Assembly: GCA_034406715.1 (NCBI GenBank)
Contig: CP137881.1
Location: forward strand, 1-64,000
Length of the DNA stretch: 64,000 nucleotides
From: Rhodotorula mucilaginosa
Lineage: Eukaryota; Basidiomycota; Microbotryomycetes; Sporidiobolales; Sporidiobolaceae
Direction: 5' to 3'
The notes beneath the pieces are model-generated. The model was not told the origin of the DNA. It worked only from the letters and a program-made list of their open reading frames with translations, and did not search any database. This document shows positions 50,238 to 61,323 of the stretch, one piece after another; position 1 is the first letter of the stretch; the number at the start of each line of letters is the position of its first letter. A program made the translations under genes and the position numbers.

Positions 50238-53200
50238 ATGGAGCAACAGTTACGCCTCGTCATGCCGGACCAGGCTCTGCCCACAAGGGAGTGGTGTCGC
50301 GTGCCCGAGGGTGCACCGAAGTGGAACGGACTCGACTTTGAGCCGTGCTTCCGAACTCGGTATGTGTGCATGTGCAGCAGGGGGCGTATAACGGAGAGAA
50401 GATTACAGCATACTCACGCTATCCGTCCAACAGGCTCTTCGACGGGTACATTCCGCTCGCTTTCCTCGCCCTCTCGATATCTTATTTCACCTATCGACTC
50501 TGCGCCGTTCTCGCCGGCCACGTCTCGCGACGCCGCATCGCCCTCTACCAGCCTGTACCGACCAGCGATACCTCCATATCTACCAAAACGAGCGAAGGCT
50601 CGAGACCGATCGCCCTCGCAGAAGCGCGAGTCCTCCAGAACGTCGCCAAGTCGGAATCGCCCGACTGGTCCGACCCGCTCACCCAGCGCGAGTTGCTCGG
50701 CTCGAGTGAAGCGGTCCAACTCGCAACAGCCTCGGCCGCGCTCGAAACCAGCTTGGGTGCGCCGCTCGCCGTTCCGAGGGCGATTTGGGGTTGCAAGAAG
50801 GACCTGCTTGCGGTCGCCTGCTCGGCCGCGATCTCTGGCCTCTGCGCGTGGAAGGTAGCGCTCGCGTATAGGATACGTACAGACGGTCGGGCTTGGATGG
50901 TCTTCGAGTTGGCAGCCTGGGTGAGTTCATCCGCTGCGGCTCCGTTACCGCGCCTGGCGATTTTTAAGGAGCCCTCGGTGGACTGACCCAGGATTCAAAC
51001 CGTGCAGGCCTGGGCCCTCGTATTGGCGCTCGTCAAGCTCTCGTTCGGCGTCCGACACCGCCTCTACGCAATCCGGAACCCCGACGCTCCTCACCGATCC
51101 GCTTCGCCGTTCTACACGACCCTGGAAAAGCAACTCATTCCGTTCTATATCGCCTACAGCGGCGCGACTGCTTTTGTCGGTCTCAGAAGCGCCATCCTCG
51201 ACCATTCGGCGTATCCGACCCGCGCAAACGATGAGAGTCTTCGGGTCGAAGCCGCGCTCTTTGCGGTGTCGACCGGCCTGTTCCTCCTCGAAGTTTTCTC
51301 GCCTCGACCTTCTCGTTACTCGTCGCGCTCGAAGCGCGCACGAAAGGCATCGAAGGCATCCTCGCGTCCGGCTCCGACCGAAATGAACGCCTCGCTCTTC
51401 TCGCTCGCAACCTTTTCCCACATCGACAACTTCCTCCTCCAGTCGGCGTTCCCGCGTGTGTTCAAGGGCGAGCTCATCTCGGCGGAGAACGTGCCCGATC
51501 TGCGACCAGACGACAAGACTGCCCGCGTCCTCCTCTCGTATCGCCAGTCTCTTCGGCGTCTCGACTCGCGACTCGCCCGCGTTCCGCGCTTCATTCGCCG
51601 GATCGCGCTCCGCGACGAGGATGGCGTCGAAGAGCTCGGTCTGACGTGGAAGCTCGTCTACCACTTCTGGCCGATGCTACTCGTGCAAATCTCGTGGGCC
51701 GTTTTGCCCGTGCTCGTGAACGGCGTCCCGCCCGTCATGCTTAACCAGATCCTCTCGGCAATCTCAGCTCGTCAGCGTGGAGAATATGTTCCGAATCATG
51801 TTCTTTTCCTCTACGCCTGGGTCACCTTTGTCGCGACGATCGCCGTCAGTATCGGTCGCTCCCTCTCACTGTTCCTCGGTCGCCGCATCTGCATCCGTCT
51901 GCGGTAAGTGGCCGGCTCTGGCGGAATCAAGTCACGGGCAAAAGCTACAAACTGACGCAACTAACTCGGGTGCAGGTCTATCATCGTCGGCGAGGTGTTC
52001 ACCAAGGCGCTGCGTCGGAAAGATCAGGCAGGACATTCCTCCATCGACAAATCGACGCTCGAAGCTGACAGCGAAGGCGCTGTCCCGCAAGAGGCCGAAG
52101 TGCCCACGATCAAGGTCTCGGACGAAGCTGCTCCCGAGCAGGACGCCGCGAAGGAACTGTCGGCGCTCGAGGAGGAGCTCGACAAGGCTACGTCGGGCAA
52201 GATCATGAACTTGATCTCGAGTGACACTTACCAGCGTGAGTTCACGGACACGTTATCAGCTCAGCGCAGCGCCGTTCTGACCCTCCTGAGGCACATATGC
52301 AGTTTCGGAAGTAGTCAGTCAAGATCTCGGATTGAACCGCCTGGACTCGACCGCATCTGACTTGATTCTTCTTCGCAGTGCGCGTACCTGCACTTCATCG
52401 CGAGCGAGATGCCGGGCACGATGATCGTTTCCATCTACCTCCTCTACCGGCTCCTCGGAATCAGCGCATTCGTGGCGGTGCGTGCTTCTTCGGCGTCTAT
52501 CATGAGCTCTCGGTCAAACACCTCTGACCCGTCGCTCGCTGCACAGATCGCGATCCTTCTCATTCTCGTGCCGGTTCAGGGACAGGTCAGCAGCCTCTTC
52601 AACCGGTACCAGCTCCGGTTGTTGGCGGCTGCAGACCAGCGCCTTGCCCTCGCCACCGAAGTGATCGGTCAGATTCGCATCGTCAAGTTCTTCGCGTGGG
52701 AAAAGTCGTTCCTGAAACGCATGGACGCGACGAGGCAGAAGGAGCTGGCGGCGCTTTGGAAGCGCGCACTCACTATCGTCGCCTCCACTTTCATGGCGTT
52801 CGGCGCGCCCATCTTCGTCTCTGTCAGCGTCTTCGTCTTCCACACGAAAGGTAGGATCTTTTGAGCGCCTTGATGAGTTGGTTCACAAAAGCTGACGGTG
52901 ACTCTGCAGTCCTCAAGAAGGAGTTGACGGCCGAAACGGCGTTTACTGCGCTCGTTCTCCTTCAGATTCTCCGTGCGCCCCTCGAGACCATCGGCGACAG
53001 TAAGTGACTGTTTGTTCGCGCTGCTGCATGTAAAACAGTTCTGACAGCGTTTTTCTTTCTGTCCCGCAGTGCTTGTCCATGTCTTGCAGGCGAACGTCTC
53101 GCTGCGTCGAATCGACGAATACCTCCATGAGCAAGAGACGCAGAAGTACGCAGTCCTCGCAGAGGCGCCGGCTGCGAGCAAGACCAAGGTTGGTTTTGTC

Positions 53201-56200
53201 AACGCGACCTTCACTTGGGCAGACGAGAGTCAGGCCCGCGAGGACGCTTCGGTCTTCCGGCTGCGCGATGTCGATCTCGCTTTCCCTGATGGCCAGCTGA
53301 GCATTGTCCTCGGTCCTGGTGAGTTCATCGCCATCTCGGTACTGGGCGCTAGCTTCTGATGCGCTTTCTCGTCAGTCGGTTCCGGCAAATCGACTCTTCT
53401 CCTGTCTCTCCTCGGCGAGACGAATCGCCTCTCGGGTTCGGCGTATCTGCCATCACCCGTCATCCGCTCGACCGACCTCGACCCCTCGCTTCTCACCGAC
53501 ACTACCGCCTATGCCGCTCAGACCCCCTGGCTTCAGTCAGCGACAATCCGCGAGAACATCGTTTTCGGTGCGATGTTTAACCAGCGCCGATATGAAGCCG
53601 TTCTCGAAGCGTGCGCGCTCAAGCCCGACCTCGCCCAATTCGAACTTGGAGACGAGACCGAAGTGGGCGAGAAGGGGACGGTGTTGAGTGGCGGACAGAA
53701 GGCCCGCATTTCGCTCGCTCGCGCGATTTATTCGTCGGCCAAGGTCGTTCTACTCGACGACGTGCTCTCGGCGGTCGACAGCCACACGGCGCAGCACCTC
53801 GTCGAGCGTTGCCTTCGTGGCAAACTCATGCGACACCGGACTTGCGTTTTGGTCACGCACGCTGTCGACCTCTGCCTTCCGGCGGCTGGCTTCGTCGTTT
53901 CGCTCGACCAAGGCTCGGTCGTCACGGCTGGCAAACCGGACGTCCCCGGCCTCCAGGCGAGCTTGGAAGTAGCACGCCACGACCAGCCTCTGGTCTCCGA
54001 ATCCTCCTTCACGATTGAAGAGCTCGCGGGCGAGGAAGTCGACGAAGCCGAGTCGGCAGAGCGCAAGCGCCGAATGGAGCAACTCAAACTCGTCAAGGAG
54101 GAAACTCGTTCCGAGGGCTCTGTCAAGAGGGAGGTCTACGCAACCTACATACGCGCATTCGGAGGATGGAGCGTGCTCCTCGCAGTACTCGCCGTGTACG
54201 GCGCGGCTCAGTTGGCTGACATCGGTGAGTTGCCAATCTCGCTCATGCCGCTCCTCCGGCTGCTGATCAACCTCTCTCCCGCAGCTGTCACTCTCACACT
54301 GCGATACTGGGCTGGCAGCTTCGAAGCGCGTCAGACTTCGACGCTCTCTTTCTTTGCAGTAGGCAATCCTGCGGCTAGGCTGCGTTCGGCAATGTCGAAC
54401 ATGATCCCTTCGGCGTCGAACGTCACCCTTCTCTCCAGTCCCGCCGCCGCAGATGGCTCGCCGGAGGTTGGTAGGTCGCCCGACTACTGGCTCGGCATGT
54501 ACTGCCTCGCAGCGCTGGTCAACATCGTCTTGGCGAATGTCCGAGCGGCCTTTTGTACGTTCCGTAACTTTCGTTACCACCATTTCCGCAGCTGACATCC
54601 GACGACCACCCTCAGTCTTCTGGCGTGGACTCAAGGCGAGTTCGACCTTGTACAGCCAGCTCATCACGCGTATTATGGGAGCGCGCAGTGAGTGCTCTTA
54701 TTCTGCTTGCTCCTCACGCCGGAAAGTCGCTCATGCAGCACCCGCGCAGCTCGGTTCTTCGACTCGACGCCTTCCGGTCGTATCTTGAACAGGCTCAGCC
54801 GCGACGTCCAAGTTATCGATCAAGACCTGCCGACAAGCGGCATGTTCTGGACGTACGAGATCCTGGCTGCTCTCGCCATCGTCGTCGTGATCTCGGTCAA
54901 CCTGCCAGCATTCCTCATCGTCTCCGTTTTCATCACGCTCGCTTATGCGTTCCTCGGCCAACTCTACGTGACATCCTCGCGAGAGCTGAAGCGTCTCGGT
55001 GCGTGACGCGAGTGATCCGCTCTGCTCTCGCAGCTGTTCTGACCGCTTCCTCCCTACCGCAGAGAGCGTCTCCAAGTCGCCAATCTTTTCCGTTTTCGGC
55101 GAGGCGCTTCAAGGCGTGGCGACGATCCGAGCGTACGGCGACGCGAGCCGGTTCATGACTCAGATCTTCAGTCTCCTCGATGCGAACAATCGACCATTCT
55201 TCAACCTCTGTAAGACCCACGATCCGCTTGCATTCCCGACTCGCAGCTGCTGATTCTCAATCCTTCGCAGGGATCGCCAACCGGTGGCTGTCGCTTCGAG
55301 TCGACGCTTTCGGTGGCTTGGTCGCGCTTCTGGCAGTCGTCTTCATCACCTACACCCCGTCGATCGATGCGGCCCTCGCTGGGTTCATTCTGTCGTTTGC
55401 GGTCTCGTTCCAAGACCGTTTGCTGTGGGTTGTTCGCCTCAGCGCAGACCTCGAGGTCCAAGCCAACTCGGTCGAGCGGATCCAAGAATGTGAGCACTTG
55501 CTGCAGGTTCTCGAGGGAGACGCTTTATTAACAGCAACCCGCCAATGCAGACCTCGACATCGACCAAGAGTCGCAAGGAGGCGTCAAGCCGCCGGCAATC
55601 TGGCCGACTCGGGGCGGATCGATCGAAGTCAACAAGCTCACAGCGTCCTACGCGCCCGAGCTTGACCCTGTGTTGAAGGGCGTTTCGTTCAAGGTCAAAG
55701 GCGGCGAAAAGGTCGGCATTGTCGGCCGGACTGGCAGCGGCAAGAGTTCGCTCGCGTTGAGCTTCTTCCGCTTCATCGAGCCTTCGAGCGGCAACATCAC
55801 CATCGACGGGTTGAACATCAACACGCTCCGGCTGGAGGACTTGCGCAGTCGCTTGACCATCGTCGCGCAGGAGGCGGCGCTGTTTGCCGGCACCCTGCGC
55901 TTCAATCTCGGTGCGCGGGCTCTCTGTGCACGCGAATAGCGACTGAAGGGAGTGGTCTCAACTGACGCGAATCTGCCTGCACAGATCCGTTTGACGAGCA
56001 TGACGATCGCGACGTGTGGGATGCGCTCCGTCGCGTGCAGATGGCGGCGCCCGGCGCGAGCGGTATCACGCCGAAACCTACACCGCGTCCGACGCCCGGT
56101 CCCAGTCGCGCGGCGAGCATCAAAGACGACGACTCGGAGACCATCGCCGCCGAAGAAGCAGACCGTTTTGTCGTCAAGAGCCTCGACATGCAGGTCAAGG

Positions 56201-56708
56201 AGGGCGGCAAGAACTTTTCTGCCGGTGAGCACCGTTCGCTCCAGCTCACGGAGTGCCCCTCGCTGACCATTCGGTATCTATGCAGGCCAACGGCAACTGC
56301 TCGCTCTCGCTCGCGGGATCCTCAAGCTCAAGTCGTCGTCGATCCTGATCCTCGACGAATCGACGGCCAGTCTCGACTCGGCTACGGACGAGCGCATTCA
56401 GCAGACCATTCGCGATGAGATGACGGATGCGACGATTCTCTGCATTGCTCGTAAGTACTCGCAGTACAGTCGGATCTCACGGGCACAGTTACTGACCTCG
56501 GTCCGCGCTTTCTCAAACAGACCGCCTTCGGACCATCATCGACTACGACAAGGTTCTCGTGCTCGACCACGGTGTCGTGCTCGAATACGACAGTCCGTCC
56601 AACCTCCTCGCCAAAGAAGACTCTTCGTTTGCAGGCTTGTGCCGGAAGTCGGGCGAGTTTGACATTCTCAAAAAGATGGCGGAGGAAGCGGAGCAGGCGC
56701 GGCGGTAA
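50238..56708 (+). CDS. ABCC-family full ABC transporter (MRP/YCF1/YBT1 type)
   Basis: About 18 introns by my reading, 19 exons, a protein of roughly 1,700 residues. The layout is TMD0-TMD1-NBD1-TMD2-NBD2. An N-terminal hydrophobic region (LFDGYIPLAFLALSISYF; GLCAWKVALAYR; FYIAYSGATAFVGL) precedes TMD1 (HFWPMLLVQISWAVLPVLVN). NBD1 has Walker A GPVGSGKSTLL built across an intron (donor near 53,319), Q-loop YAAQTPWLQSATIRENI, signature LSGGQKAR, Walker B VVLLDDVLSAVD and an H-loop VTHAVD. NBD2 has GRTGSGKSS, IVAQEAALFAGTLR, signature FSAGQRQLLALARG, Walker B SILILDESTASLD and CIAHRLRTI. NBD1 keeps D rather than E after Walker B, as ABCC proteins do, so only the second site should hydrolyse ATP well. 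An insert of about 50 residues precedes the NBD2 signature. The likely role is vacuolar or plasma-membrane export of conjugates. One exon, 52303-52310, is only 8 nt. Confidence 0.9.
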
Positions 56709-57009
56709 TGTCTGTTTCGCCGACGTTTGGTTCTTAGAAGGGAAGATCTGCAATCGCATTCGCACTCGAGCACTCGAGAGTCGGGTTGCGCGGTGCCAAA
56801 GAGGAAATTCTCGCAGACGCCGTGACTTGCTCTCTTGCATCACTTGCAGCTCTTCCATACCAGTACAAAAGCGCACTTCGACAGCGGAGAGACAGCAGAG
56901 CAGCCTGCTAATCGACAACAGTGCTGCTGCCCTTCGACCTCCCGTCGTCGTCGTTGTCCTCCCTCCAGCCTCACTCAACTCGTCGGCGCCGGTGTGCACC
57001 AAGGACAGG
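56709..57009. other. Intergenic region after the ABC transporter
   Basis: About 300 bp carrying the 3' end of the ABC transporter transcript and the leader of the next gene. An open plus-strand stretch covers it but has shadow composition. Nothing else seen. Confidence 0.5.
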
Positions 57010-58338
57010 ATGGCGGGCCAGCTGCGCTTGATGTTCTGGGGCCTGCTGCTCGGTCTGATCTCGGCCTTGCTGCCGCGGTACCTGCCGGACGCCGTCTCTT
57101 CGCGGCTACCGTTCTACTCGGACCCCCACCAGCGCCTCCGCGCGACTCCGATGGGCAAACGCTGGTCCGACACGCTGCACCGCTACGTGTCGTCGAACCC
57201 GATCGCCAAGAATCACGAACACTCGCGCGAGGCCGAGTGGGAAGCCGAGATTGAGCAGCAGCTCCGGTTCGGGAGCAAGGATGGCGGCAAGGAGCTCGAG
57301 AAGGAGTACAAGCGCCAGCTGAGAGAGGTCGAACGGAGGGCGGAACATGCAGGCGAGGAGAACCTGATCAAGGACATGCTCCCGGTCTACTACCTCGAAC
57401 AGGGTGCGTGGCCACAGATTGAGTCGGTCGCGATGGACGGCTGACATTTCGCCCCCGCCAGGCGAGCTCGCGGACCCGTCTGCGGTATCCGCTATTGCAC
57501 GCGAGCTCGAATCTCTACGACCACAATCCCTCGTTCTGCTCGTCCCGCAACAGTGAGTCCGGCTCGTCTGCCCGTCCCTCGAAAAACCTGATCCTGACTC
57601 GCGACTCGCCGCCAGAATCGATGTCTCGCACTTGATCATCTCCTCCGGTCCCTCTATTCACACCTCGGAGCCGCCCATCACCTCCTATACCGGTTCTCCC
57701 CGCCTCGCCTCTCACTTGGTCCGCGCCTTTGCGCACGTCGAACCGGCCGGAGTCCCAGCGACCGGTTCCGCCGTGACCAAACTCGCGCCTCCAGTCGCCT
57801 CGATCGTCTCGGATCTCGGACTGGAACGAGGAGTCGAAGTCGTGCAAGTCTTGTTGCCCGTCTTGGAAGGGGATAAAGGGTGGGAGGCGGAAAAGTGGTG
57901 GGATGCCGGAAAGGCGTTGCACGAGTACCTGCATGCGCACGACGTCGCTGTCGGGAACCGACGCGTGTACAAGAACACGATCGTGTTGGCAATTGGGAGT
58001 GCCGCTCCGCGCTACGTGAGTGCCCTGCGAAACTTCTGAGCTGGCCTGTCTCTTTTGAACAACGCCAAAATCTGACCTGACACAAAATCCTCGCCTTGCA
58101 GGCATCTCCTGCCTTTCCGGACCTGCTCGCTTCCGCCTTGGGCCACCACACCTCTCACGCGCGCGACCTCGCCCTGCACGCGCTGTACAGCGGCTCGAGC
58201 GGCACCAAGCCGCGGAAACCGATCCCGGGGAACCTCGTGGCGCTCTACATGGCGGTGGCGGCGGCTGGAGAAGGCGAGGGCCACTCCCTCACGAGTTCGG
58301 GAGAGGCTTGGCGGTTCGGAAACTTGCCGGTGCGGTAG
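57010..58338 (+). CDS. Membrane-anchored protein, possibly a divergent LigB/DODA-like fold
   Basis: Four exons: 57010-57403, 57462-57552, 57616-58015 and 58102-58338, 373 residues in phase. Residues about 6-24 form a membrane helix (LRLMFWGLLLGLISALLP), followed by a charged helix with a likely coiled coil (about 75-125). From about 135 the order of blocks follows a LigB-like dioxygenase: a P-x-S-LVLLVPQ strand, then ISSGPSIHTSEPPITSYTG, a VQVLLPVLEG block, a DAGKALHEYLHAH helix, NTIVLAIGSA, and a final PGNLVALYMAVAAAG. The His residues that would bind metal are mostly absent at those places, so if related it is not a working dioxygenase of the usual kind. I give this only as a structural hint. 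It lies two genes from a true family member. Confidence 0.65.
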
Positions 58339-58656
58339 TATAGCTGCGGTGCACATATCTGTTGTCCCGACCGCTGGTTTGTGCGAGAAGAATACGGTTG
58401 TGTTGCAAGGGAGGAGGGGGAAAAGGTCTCAAAGAGAGCAGATGATCAGCTAGAACGAGGGGGTTGTATGATGCGAATGGGGAGAGGGGAAGTGAGTAGG
58501 GATGGAGGGGCAAAGGGGTATGCTACAAGTACAGAGGGTGAATGCATGGCTCGTCGTCCGGCATCCATCGAATATAGGGAGGGCCGTCTCTTCTCTGAAC
58601 CGGCTTCTAGCGGACGGGCGTTTCAAGCGTCGCCAAAACTGGAGAGCTTGCGCCGC
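58339..58656. other. Convergent 3' region
   Basis: About 320 bp between the convergent ends of the membrane-anchored gene (+) and TIM16 (-). It is rich in A and G runs at 58,400-58,520 and should hold both 3' UTRs. No gene seen. Confidence 0.5.
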
Positions 58657-59449
58657 TCAGGGTTTGCCCTCGGGTGCCTTTGGTGCGGCGGCGCCTCCCT
58701 CGGCGGCAGCTGCTCCTCCGGCGGGTGCGTTCCCTCCCTTTGCGGCGGCGGCGAGTTCTGCCTCTATCCGTTCCTTGGCGCGGACAATCTTGGACTGGAG
58801 GTAATGCGACGAGTGGGGTTTGCCTTCGGGCGTCAGGGGCGTGTTGGCTTGGAAGAGGTGGTCAAAGTTCTGATGAGGAGTCCGAAGGCGAGCGAACGCC
58901 CGAGTCAGCGTGCCAGGTTCGCGGACGGACGGGCAGAAGGAGTGGGCGTGGGCGCACCTTGAGCATCTTTTGGAGTTCGGTTTCCTCTGCGGCCTGGATC
59001 CCTGCGCGCTTGACGTTGAGGATGTTTGCCGCCTCGTCGATCGTCATGCCGTGGTTCCTCGTGATGGCATCGACGTTGCCAGCGCGACCTCCCGAAGTCC
59101 CTGCTGCTCCACCGCCGGCTGCTTCACCGCCTGCTCGTGCGTCTGGGGGAACGGGGGAGGAGAGGAGGTTAGTTGGGTGGGAAGGGGCCCGACGAAGAGA
59201 GAGGACGACTCACTCCGCGCTGCTTGTCGCCATGCTTGGACAAAGGCCTTTCCGAGGATTTGCGAACCGAGGATGACGACCTGCGCAATCACACGTGGTG
59301 CAGACTGCAGGCGGAACCGAGTCGGAAAAAAAAGCGACGAGGGGTCAGTTCCAATTCGCGCGGTATCAGACGGGCGGGCGCTTCGCAGGTTGGGCGCTGC
59401 AAGGCACAGTCCCCGTCTAGTACGAGTCTAGTCTAGCGTGACTTGCCAT
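58657..59449 (-). CDS. PAM16: TIM16/PAM16, regulator of the mitochondrial import motor
   Basis: Four exons: 59449-59447 (just ATG), 59304-59214, 59142-58958 and 58869-58657, 163 residues, in phase. The protein begins MSAPRVIAQVVILGSQILGK, the conserved hydrophobic segment that anchors TIM16 to the inner membrane, followed by AFVQAWRQA. The J-like domain spans about 60-140 (MTIDEAANILNVK, NFDHLFQAN, SSHYLQSKIVRAKERIEAEL). As in the family it lacks the HPD tripeptide; TIM16 holds TIM14 and restrains its stimulation of mtHsp70. An Ala/Gly/Pro-rich tail of about 25 residues is added. The first intron (59305-59446) starts with GCAAGT instead of GT. With a GT-only rule the gene has no ATG, so the GC-AG reading decides the start. 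A Gly/Ala linker at about 32-50 is encoded across intron 2. Confidence 0.92.
59305..59446 (-). other. GC-AG intron directly after the TIM16 start codon
   Basis: Donor GCAAGT, acceptor CTGCAG, 142 nt, placed after a three-base coding exon. GC donors with otherwise perfect consensus, as here, are the known tolerated class. Confidence 0.8.
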
Positions 59450-59627
59450 GATCTGTGGTTGAAGTGGGTGAGAGACTTGCAAAGGCAGTGGCGGTGCTGC
59501 TGCCGAGCGCGCTTCTCCGAGGCGAGCCGGAGCCGGTATTTCCTCTCTTTCCCTCTACCCATTTGGATTGCTCCGGACAACAGGGTTGTAAACCACAGAG
59601 ATCTTGCACAGCGCGGCGCAGTTCGAG

Positions 59628-60715
59628 CTACATGTCCGGGTTCAGATCCAGATCAAACACAAAGTCCGAGACTCCCTCTCCTTCGACGAGCCCTTCACCG
59701 CCCAGACTCGCTCCATGCAGTTTCGCTTCGTGCTCGAGCCGCGCGGCAGTGTCGTCCGCCGGTCTCTGCGCGGTTGTCGCGGCTCCGTGCATCTCGACTT
59801 CCGGAGGGATGAGGGCACCCGTGGTCGAGTCTCTTCGGCCTGTGCGGTTCCCCATGCCAAAGAATGCAGCATGCGTGAGTGACGACTTGAGGATAAAATT
59901 GTGTAGCTTCTCCACCGGTTTGGCACGGAAGCGAGGTTCGCAATGCGGGTGGCGGTGGAAAACGTACCTGCTCCGACTGGTTCCGTCTCGCCGAGGTATC
60001 CGTGTAGCAACCCTTCGCTCCCGAATTGCAACCTCCCTCCGCGCATCGTCGCCTCGGTCGGGAACGGTGGGATCGCCCCCGCCGGCAACGTCCTCCCCGT
60101 CGGGTCGGTCGCTCCGACTCCCTTCAATTTCACTTCGGGCGGGAACAAGGACGCGGGCGGGGCGGACGTGAACGGCGCGAGTAACCTCGCGTACGAGAGG
60201 ACCGTTTCGGGTTTGAGGTCGGCTTGTCGGGCGGTCGAGATGGCTTTGCGGTCGAGGGCGCCCGATTCGATCACGGGCGACAAGTCGGCGAGGCACTGTT
60301 GCAGCGTCAGGGCCGAATCGCGCCATTGCGAGTCGAGGGTGCCCAGTTCTCGAATCAAGGCTTCGATGCGACGTTGTCGACGGCGGTGACTGTCGTACAT
60401 GACCAGGAGAGCGGCGAGTTTCCGATCCACAGCAGCGAGAGCCTCATAGATCGGTTCGGTGGCCGAGGAGCTCTGGGTCCCCGCTGCTGCTGCTGCTGCT
60501 GCTGCTGAGAGAAGGGCCGACGGCGAAGTGGTCGAGATGATGGCAAACAGCTGAATAGTCAACTGGGTAAACTCGCCGAGGAGGTGCGAGATTTGGAGTC
60601 CGATCGGGAGCGAGGCGGAAGGGATCCGGGCGACCTCGTCCTGCGTCAACGGCTCATCGACTGCTCCTGCGGCGGCGGTGGCGGCGGCGGCAGCGGCGGA
60701 AATGCCGGGAGCCAT
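59628..60715 (-). CDS. MED4: Mediator subunit 4
   Basis: Two exons, 60715-59968 and 59839-59628, 319 residues, joined across a 128-nt intron. MED4 is part of the Mediator middle module that relays regulator signals to RNA polymerase II. Visible: an Ala-rich N-terminus, a helical coiled-coil region (about 85-155; AVDRKLAALLVMYDSHRRRQ, then LIRELGTLDSQWRDSALTL), the family's most conserved stretch KPETVLSYARLLAPFTSAPP (about 173-192), an FPTEATMRGG motif, and the acidic end VSDFVFDLDLNPDM typical of fungal MED4. It starts at the only ATG at the head of the frame. Poly-Ala runs near residues 8-20 and 70-80 are GCC-repeat encoded. Confidence 0.9.
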
Positions 60716-61323
60716 CTCTCTCTTGCCCTTAGGTGATCTGACCTCCTCTCGGTCGCGTCGGTTTGTCCTCGACTAGTGTTGAGAGATGAAAACCTCCTCG
60801 CGAGCGAGCGAACGGCGGGTTCCGGGGCGAGGCTCGTTCAGGCGTCCGTCCCGTTCGTGGTCTCTAGAGCCTCACGGCGCACTCGGCGATTGTACTCGCA
60901 AACAGAGAGAGAGAGTGTGTGCCCCACCGTCGGCCGTCGTGACGAATGATGAGAAAGGAGCGCGAGTTGTACCCAGCGACGACGAGGGGCTGGATCGAGC
61001 GTAAACGCTCTCAAAATGGGGGCAGAATGCTCCAAGTCTAAGTCTGGGCAGGGCGAGGTGTGACGGGATCAGAAAGAACGGGCGATGGAGAGACCGGTTC
61101 CCTCTTGGTTCCAACTTTCGATCCAACTTGACTTCGAGAACCAACAAGGCATGTAATGTATGGCATGTACGGGGTAGACAATGCAAAACGACGGGGCGGC
61201 GGTACTGGGGTAGAACAAAAAGCAAAACAAAGCGACACAAAAAAAAGCTCCAGTGCCCGCCCTCCGCACACCTCAGGAGACATCAAGCTTCAAGCGCCCC
61301 CTTTTTACAGGGCGTTCAGATCT
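60716..61323. other. Intergenic region MED4 / CSN7
   Basis: About 600 bp: promoter of MED4 (right next to 60,716) and the 3' UTR of CSN7. It has a GA/GT-rich simple run at about 60,900-60,920. Nothing else seen. Confidence 0.5.
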
